Part shown: piece by piece, positions 23,320 through 32,500 of the stretch
Layout: each line of letters begins with the position of its first letter
How positions within the stretch are numbered: the stretch's first letter is position 1
NCBI GenBank assembly: GCA_905221605.1
Contig: CAJNDS010001114.1
Location: forward strand, 310,001-374,000
Source: Symbiodinium natans
Taxonomy: Eukaryota > Sar > Dinophyceae > Suessiales > Symbiodiniaceae
DNA length: 64,000 nt
Direction: 5' to 3'
Program-made: the position numbers and the translations under genes
The notes under the pieces: model-generated
Told to the model about the DNA's origin: nothing
The model's input: only the letters and a program-made list of their open reading frames with translations
The model's database searches: none

Positions 23320-23331
23320 CTCCCCCTGTCC
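23320..23331 (-). promoter_or_regulatory. Polypurine tract
   Basis: On the coding strand GGACAGGGGGAG directly abuts the TG start of the 3' LTR, the expected position for the plus-strand DNA primer. Confidence 0.8.
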
Positions 23332-23504
23332 GAGGATTTCCTAGGACACATTGGAGGTGCAAATCTTTGGCCAAAAACCGCCATTTAGGCAGCAGCCAGC
23401 TGCTTGAAATGCACATTGTGGTTTAACGTCTTCCAGGACGAACCTTCAGCTCATTGGCTGAATCCTTTACCTTTGAGGATTTCTTCACCTCGCACTTGGA
23501 AAAT

Positions 23505-26500
23505 TCACGTTCCAGCGGCTCGTTCCTCACCAAGGAACTCAGCATTCACCACCCAGCCATCCTTGAGGCAATGCTTACAAAGCGTCTTAGCTCTGAGCTG
23601 TGAATATCGCAGAACATCACAATCACTGCTTGCGTGCATACAGTTCCCACCCACTGTTGTATACAAAGTGGCACTCGCAGGAATAACCACCGCTTTCTTG
23701 ATCCACAGCCATTTATACAGCCGTCGAAAGAGGCACCATGCCAGTTCCCAGAGTATAATTGCTGCCACCAAATATGCAACAAGGTCTGAATTGTTGACAA
23801 CCATTTCAATACCTTGAGCCAGAACCATCACCGCAGACGTGTTGGCAACCTTGCACACCCCTTCTTCTGAGCAAAAGAATCCAGCCGTGGACACTTCTTC
23901 GCCACCAGTTGCCATCCCTTGCAGAGATGCAGCCACCATCATGACCGCCATTGCAAGCGAGGCTTTTTTCAAGTCAGTCCCTTGTACCAACAGTCGGAGA
24001 CCCCAAAGTGCCTTTTGCTTTGCGTACACCTGTCCACTCATCAACTTAGTCAACAGGTCAGCGATCATATACTCACCGCGAAGATGCGCTATCACCATAT
24101 AACCACGGTCCACCAGAGACCTGACACCGGCTGCTCGAATTCTCAGGTGTCTTGTCCTCCAGCTTCCAGCAGGATATTGAATGATCGAGCACGTTGAAAC
24201 CGAATCTGTATACAGCACTTTTTGCAGCGATTCTTCACCTGTTCCAACCAAAGCGGCAATTATAGGGGTGCACGACTGAATCATCGTTGCTCCCTCTATG
24301 GACGCATGTAATTCAGCTTCAGCTGTACTTAAAGCCACCGTTGATTGTCTTTGTGTTGCCCACATTACTGGACAGTCACCCCACACCACCACCGCTCCTG
24401 AGTGGCTCTTTTCGTTTTCACCTGCTGCAAAGCTGGCATCCGCGTAGGACTCCACCACTTTAACGCCTCGTCCATAGCGCAACACCTCATTTCTTTCTTT
24501 TTCGCATGTTGCGATTGCTCCGAACGTCAAGCCTAACGTTGGAGTTGCAGCAAGGTATCGGAAAACCTCCTCAGCCTTTTTAACCACAAATCGCGGCCTT
24601 CGGGATGTCCACAAAGACAACTGGCTCGTGCAGAACGCCAAATCAGGTCGAGTTTTGATTGCCACCCAGAGGAACTCCCCTACGGCACCTTGAGCCGCTC
24701 GCAAGGAAGGAATATCTACCTCCTCTTCTTCACCTGGAGTTTCTTTCACCATTGGCAGGTTACTACCTTTTCCAGTTTCATCAATCTGATACCCTCGTCG
24801 GTTCAGCAAATCTCTCACGAAGTCCTCCTGGTTGAGAAAGAAGCTGCCATTTCGATACCAGATTTGGACACCCAAAAACTTCAGGAATCCATCACCACAG
24901 CCTGGACCACAGAACTCGGGTTCAGAAGTTTTCCACTCCTTCCTGATCTGTTCCAAGGCTTCCCGGAGCACTGTCATAGTCCCAGCCATCAAAAAATCAT
25001 CCACGTAAAGACCCATTGTCCCTACCAACTTGCTTGCACCTTCCAACTTCTCTTGTGCCATAATAAGGAACAGGCTTGGGTCTGCATTGGACCTCTGAAA
25101 GCTCATTGCTTGTCCATCCTTTGACACCCAAGACATCCCTTGAAGACGTTGGTCTCGCCACTCCACCCATGCTGCAGGACTTTCGGCCAAACCATACAAG
25201 GCCTTCCTCACAATCCACCGCTCCTCTTTTGTGCAAAGACCCAATTTCACCGCCGCCCTTGGGGGCTGCACCACCACCAAACGCCCTTCTCTTTGCGCCC
25301 TATTCATCGGCGCCGTCAGAAAAGCTTTGGAAATGTCTAAGCCAGCGATGATCCACACCATATATGCTGCGTGCCTCACTTGACACCTGAATGTAGTTGA
25401 ATCTAAACCTGGAGCGTACAACGAGTGACGACTGAGTGACCTCGGCCCTTCATATTCTGTAGCTGCCGTTGACGAAATGAAGTTTCCACATGCACAGATA
25501 CGGGCACGTCGCCTCCCTGTCCCTTGCTTCCGGGTAAACACCACCAGACTGGGAACGTACTCAATCACCGGTGCATTAGGCTCTTCCGCCAATTTGTCCA
25601 GCTTTTCTTGAGTTGTTGGTTCCACCACCTCCAACTCTTTCACCAAAGACGTCACCTCGTCCGACAATGATTCCCTCCACTTTTCCAGCTCTTGCATGGC
25701 TTCTTGTGTAGGGATTGTTTTTGTTTGCAGGAACTCAACCTCCTCTGCTGCCTCAAGCGCGGTATTTTCTTGTACCATTTGCTGAACTTGAGCTGCTTTG
25801 ACCAAAAACTTCGATAGCTGTTCCTCAGCCCTTTTTGCTTTAACCAGCCATTCTCTAGTCTCTGATCCTTTTTCTTCACTCGACTCATTGGCCGATCCAT
25901 GGAACTCGTCCAAGATGCAACATTCCTGTTCAGCAATTAGGCGTCGAATACTCAAATGCTCCTCTAGAGCCCATTGATGCGCCTCGAACACAGCGTAGTC
26001 GACTTCCTCTGCAAGGTCGTCCAGCGAGGTCTCTTTCAACGTCATTTTTAACCACTTCCTTTTTTCACCTTCTTCAGCCTGTGGTTCCGGAAGAGGAAAC
26101 TTGCATTGGAGAAGATAGCACCTATCCTTGTAGCTCAAATGCTCCATAAAAACAGGTGTGTACCCTGTCAAGGATACCCTGTTTCCTTTCCAAGGCATAG
26201 GGCCATGCAGCTTTCTCGGAAAGAACGACATGAAGTTCCAGTGGATATCCACCAATTTTCCAGGTAGGACTTTCTTCCCATAAGATTGCTCCACCACTTC
26301 AGCTCCTTCCTCTAAAACCTTTTCATCCTCAACCCACAGCTGACCATCTTTATAGTCACCAAAGCCACACACATAATTGCAGCAATGTTTTTCATTGTGA
26401 CTATCCCTATGCAATGACACCGGAGCATTGCACGAGATTTGAAGAGCAGAAAATTTGGCTTCAGGATTGTGGTGCCTCACGAATGATGCCAAATAACGAC

Positions 26501-29500
26501 ATAGCCATGGTCTTCGATGAGTCTCCTTTGTAATACCACACACTCCGCCATGAGTATAGTGGCCCAACACCAGAGCTCGCGTACTTGTACACCAATTGTT
26601 GATACCACCTCTTCGATTCACCCTCTTTGGGTACACAATCCCTTCCAAAAGCTCCTCACAGTCCACGTAATCATACATAGACCTTTCATACATTGACTTG
26701 GCTTTTTGCTCTTCTTTTTCCAACTGTGTTCCATCCTCAGCAGTCCCACTTTTGCAGACCCAATAAGCATTTTCATGAGGAGAACAGCAAGTCGGCCAAT
26801 ACTCATCACCAGGAACATTGTTCTCAACATCTGCATTTTCTTCCAGCTCCCCCAGACCCTGCATGTCATCCTCGAAAATTTCTAAGGGCGGACTCTCCCC
26901 CCGCTTGCGAAGCAAGCGCAAGGAGCCCACATGACCACGCAGTGAAGAGGCCGGGCTTTTCTCCATCAACCGATGGCGAACTGGAGGATCTCGAGGCGGA
27001 GGTAAAGGAGGTCCTTCCTCATCCGCAAACCGAAGCGCCGGTTTTTTCCCCTTGAGACCATGCTCTGGAGGAGAAGGCTCCTGTTCTTCTACCACCCCTT
27101 CCAGCTCCAATTCAGGCGGCTCCTTTATATTGGAAAAAATCGTAGTGCAGGGCAATAACACCAGTTCATCCGGATCTTTTGCAGTCCCTTGAGCTTCCAC
27201 CCAATAACCACCAGGTAGGTCATCGCATGGACCCAAAAGAAGTGCAGGCTGCGTACGATCGACCCATTGCCGACCTTTCTTTGTTCCATTCGGACCCAGC
27301 AACTCCCACGGACGACGTTTGACTTGAATCTGAGCACCAAAGGGAAGCAATGCTTTAGGATTCAACCCCAACTCCCTTTCAGCTTTCTGCCACCGTAACA
27401 TTGACCAATGGCGAGCAGCCAGTGCCCAGTACGCCGGCCCGAGTCGCGCCTCCTTTAAGAGCGACCTGACACCACGTTTGAATAAACCCACACATGCTTC
27501 AGCGCGCCCATTTGTTTGCGGGACACCAGGATCACCAGTGGTCCTATATATCAGACGAGTTTCGCAAAAGGACCGGAAGCGTGCATTGACAAACTCCCCC
27601 GCTCGATCTGAGTGGATTCTCAACACCGGATACCCATGTCTCTGCAAGCGCACCATCATTCTTTGAACTGCCGACAAAACAGTTGTTTGCTGTTTATCCA
27701 CAATCGGCTCCACCATAACGAAGTTGATCATACGGACAGGTTGGGTCAAGTGGTCCTTCAGTTCCTTCCAGGATTTTTCAGAAGCTTGAAGTTTCAACAC
27801 CTCTGCCTCCAGAACTGGCGCAGGTTCCACCGGCGCAGAGTCTTCCTCCTCGAAGTAAGCGACTGCATCGCCTAACCATTCTCCGACACCAGCACCTTCA
27901 TCTGCCACCTGATCTTCCACCTCATCCGCATCTTCCTCCTTTTCTGGAGGGCGACCCACATTGGGATCCAACATTGGAAATTGATACACACCAATAACAG
28001 CGTGTCGTGGCTTCTGCTGGTGAGCATCCTTTGAACACTTGTATGGACCCGCTAAGTCCAATGATAAAGTGTAAGCATCCCCATGCTTTCGCCTCAAATG
28101 GCGACGCTCTTTTCCAGCAGCCGACACACAGATTTGACAATCACGTCTGAAGGGAATATGCCCCCTTAGGCAATGGTCACGGAAAGCTCGCTCTTCAGCT
28201 GTTAACCTCCGCAACGTTCCCTCTCGTTCTTCCTTTTTTGACACCGCAGTTTCCCGTTCAGCATCGCTCTCCTGCAACCATTGTGCCAACCTGTGACGTA
28301 TTCTTTTTACCAATCCAAACGCCCATCGCGCCCATATAGAGGATTGTCCAATACGCTCTTCCAGGGTAGAAGCGAATGTTGCTGACCACGGAACAACCAC
28401 GCGAACCTGCTCCAACGATTCCCATAGTTCCATATCAGACACCAGGAAAGTCGTAGGTTTCACCAGAGCATGTCCCAATGCTCCTTGATCAAAGTGTGCA
28501 GCGTACATTCCATAACGCTCACAAAAGCTTTTCACCTCTGGCCAACTCCAGAAGGTAGGACTTGAGAGCCCTTCCTGAGAACCATCCACCAGATCCTCAG
28601 CACTCAAGACCGTTGTGCCGTTCTGAGAGAAATCTTTCCCTATGAGTTCAGGGTCCCCAGGGCTTTCCATGCCAAAAAAGACAGAACTCCCATTGATGAC
28701 TTCAGCAGTTCCACACCTTGAATGCACCGCCACGTCATATAGGAAAAGCATCTTCAGAAGTAAAACACCATCCTTTTGAGCTAATTCTTGATGTGGCCAA
28801 GGAAGACTCTTTAACCCCAACCGTTCAGGTCCACAGCGTCGGCGTAATACAGGTGGACCACCGTCTTCACCTCTCAACCTTGACACTGTCCTGCATGGAG
28901 GTCCTCCCACCACAGCAACCACCTTTCCTTCAGCCGCCAGATGCAGAAGATACTTCCAGACGCTCGAATTATGTAGGTCACCGCCTTTTGTCAAATCCAG
29001 CTCCAGTACCTCCACATCCCGACTGGGAAAATGCCATTTTTGTTTTCCCGAAAATAGGTGTACCACCACCCTTTTTGCTCGTGCCAGCCGTCTCCTTTTA
29101 TGACGGTTGAAAGGCAACGCCGCAATATCTCCACGTGGCAACAGCTCCATCAGCATATTTTCTGGTATATCCCCATAATACCACCGAAGAAATCTCCAGC
29201 ATGCCTGGACGAACTCCTCCTCATTCGCTGACGCTGTCCGCGCTGCGCTTTGCAACGACGTTTTTACAGCCACCTCGTTGTCCGTATTCGGACACCCTTG
29301 AACCATACGTGCCACCTTCAAAGCTTGCTTTGGTGAGCACCAATCCATTTCATCAATGATCTGAAGCGCCACCTCCTTTTCCAAACAAGGGCACCCATTC
29401 AGATCACGAACGCGAAGTTCCCCCAGAACAGGATGTGAGGCTGTGCACTTGCCACCACGCCACTGAACTCTGAGACCAACCAAGGCGCTCGCTTTGCCAA

Positions 29501-32500
29501 TTGGCACTAGTGGATCTACCATTTCAGGAGTTACCAGGGTCCCACCTGGGGTAATACACATCTCCCGAGATCCAACAGCTAAAGACACCAACACCTTTTG
29601 CTGCGGAAGCTGTTCTCCAGGACGAAGTGATCTGAGAGGATGTGATGCTCCCGAGTCCAACATGCCCATTCCCGAACACTCATTGGTGTCAGAAACCCTG
29701 GCCACATGTAGAACGCATACTCCTCGGCCTTCTCCCTGCTTCGGCAACAACGTGGCATCCGACGAACCGACTCCACAGTCCGCCCTTCCATTCCTCCATT
29801 GAGAATGGGACCAAGACGCACGCTGCCTTTCAGCATGCAAAACCATTTTTTCAGCTGTTTTGTAATCCATAACCAAACAGCCATGTTCAAACCACAAGAG
29901 CTGGTCCAGCGAAGATTTTGCACCCACGTGACACATCCCATTGATCACCGTGAGGTTCGCCCCAAACTCCAAAATCAACCAGAGAGGGATAATCAGGGGC
30001 CCATTGTCTTCCCTAATCAACATCCCTTTCTCTGTAATCCTCATTGCCACACCACCAAGCGCGCTTTGCACCATAACAGTAGTGTCGGGTAAACATTCCC
30101 ATGGAAAAAGCGTCCGCACAAGATGCGTAGCAGCCGTATCCACCAACGCCACTCTCCCTTCCTGCTGAAACAATCCAGATCCACATAACATTCGAACACT
30201 GGGATCCCCGCTCGATGCTGACTGCGCTGATGACAGCTTCATAGATTTCAGCACTTCCAACGCTTCAGCAAGGACTTGATTGGGTGTTGATGGTGATGAG
30301 GGACTTGCAGAACCTTTATCCAATCCCGCATTAGCTGTCTCATCTCCCCCTTCAGCTACCTCTGCCTTTTTGGCATTTCCCCATTTCGCACCTTTGCCGC
30401 CCTTTCCCCCTTTGGGAGAATTCCCTTTAGATCTACTCCTCTCAGGGTTTGAGTCCACATTGGAACTTGCACCATCCTTATATGGACATTGCGGCTGCAG
30501 ATGGCCAACGGCCCCACACTCAAAACATCTTCCTCGCTCAAGGGAGTCTTTATCATGGCGAAATTTGCAGCGGGATCCGAACTTGCAACCCGCATCGGTC
30601 TTCCCATATATCCAACAGAAAGGACGTTCACCATCTCCGCTGTACCTTTTTCCTTTCCCTTTGCCTTTGTCACCCTCCTCTGTCTCGTCACCAGTTCCCT
30701 TTTGGGCCTTGTTTAACCTGGCCCTTTTCTTGGCGTCCGAGTCCTGCTTCACCTCTTGTTCACCAGCACTATGCAATAGCAGTTCAAATTCTGCCTGTAA
30801 CATTTCAGCTAGTTGTGTCGCAGTTTCAGAGGTCGGCGAGTAGTCCACCCCCAATTTCTCCCGAAAGGATGCCACTCTGAAATGCACCGTCGGGTGTTTT
30901 GCCAGCAACGCGGATGATAAAGCATCCAATCCCTTGATAAGCAAGGTAGCGTCTGGCTCGGATGCTCGCAGCTCCCTTAATCGGGAACGCCATTGCGCCC
31001 ATTGTCGCACTCCCTTAATAGCCTCTGAAATTGAGGTTGCTGAAGATGGTTGCACCAAGAAGTTCAACATTGTGCTGCGCTCATTTGCTCCACCTGGTTG
31101 GTAGACCGTCAGCAATTTGTAAAATATCATCACCGACCCCAACATTCGAGTGGAAACGATCTCGGTCTTCAATCTCTCCGGGATCGCCTGTAGCAGCAAA
31201 GACACCGCTCTCTGCTCCAACAAAACATGCACAGTTTGAACCACCTTGAGCCCTTCTAGCTCAGCCTTGATGCCCAACCTTTCCAGTGGAGAAACACTCA
31301 ACCATTTGGCATACGCTTGATATGCCTTTGAGTAGACGCATTGCCACCACACTCTTCCTGTATCTGTCAGCGAAGACAACATTGGTTCGATCATTGCGAT
31401 CCAATCACCCAGTGCCGTCGGATTGCTTGGTGTGTAGTCTGCCAAAGTTGGAAGGCTCATCACATGCTTCCCGAGAGCCTCCGGACGTTCGGTTCCAGAA
31501 CTATCACCAGTGATTGGCATACCGCGTGGCACCACTGCTCCAGGAGGTAAGCTGACCCTTCCACCAGGCCCTTGAGGTAGTCCATGTCCTATACCAGGCG
31601 TAACAGCTGTGAGCGGAACCTTTTCTAATTCCAACTTCCCAGCGACCATTTTCCACCGATACGGAACATCATCCACCATTGTATATCCACCCGATCCTGC
31701 TGAGTTCTCTTGCGTTGCAGTTTCCCGAGCTGAAACAAAACCGGGCTGGTTCCCCGCAGGTGCGACAGAACCATCAACACCTGATGGCACGGAAGTAATC
31801 GGAACATGTGTTAAACCAGGTGGTCCACTTGCATATCCACCACTTGCAGGACCTCCCGTGGGGTAATTCAATGGAGGCAATCTGGAGGGTTTCTTCCCTT
31901 CAGCTACATGCATCATTGGCACTTCTTTTTCATCCTCCACTTGAACATCCCCCTTCCTGGACCCAGGCAAGGATTGAAGATCACAACCCTTTGGCAGGTC
32001 GTAGCCCTCAATAGGCAGCCATGTCCCATCAGGCAACACAGTCCAAAAACCACCCATACCATCCGTGTAGAAAACTTGTCCTGGCAGGTACTGCTTCTCT
32101 GGAGTCATTCCTAGAGGATATGCCGTGTTTGCGTCCACCACTCCAGAGCTCCGTGCCCTTGAAGCTGACCCAGATGCAGCAGAGGTATAGCTGTTCTCCT
32201 CCACCCGATGCAACCTGTTCCCCAGCTCCTTTGTCTGCACAAGCAACTCTTTCAGCGCACGCTTCACCACCGCCATATCTTCAGTTTGCTCTTCACCACT
32301 AACATCAGGAATGAGTTCTTCGTCGGCTTGCACTCCACCAATAGTACCTCGTTCCATTTGTCCCATTAAGCCTGACGATGGTCTCTCAACAGGTGCAGGT
32401 TCCTGACCCAAAAGATCTTGCAGCGAAGGCGGTCTCCTCGTACCTTCACCACTCCTACCCCCTCCGCTCGCGGGAAGACTTGCCGGCCTTGATTGCCTAA

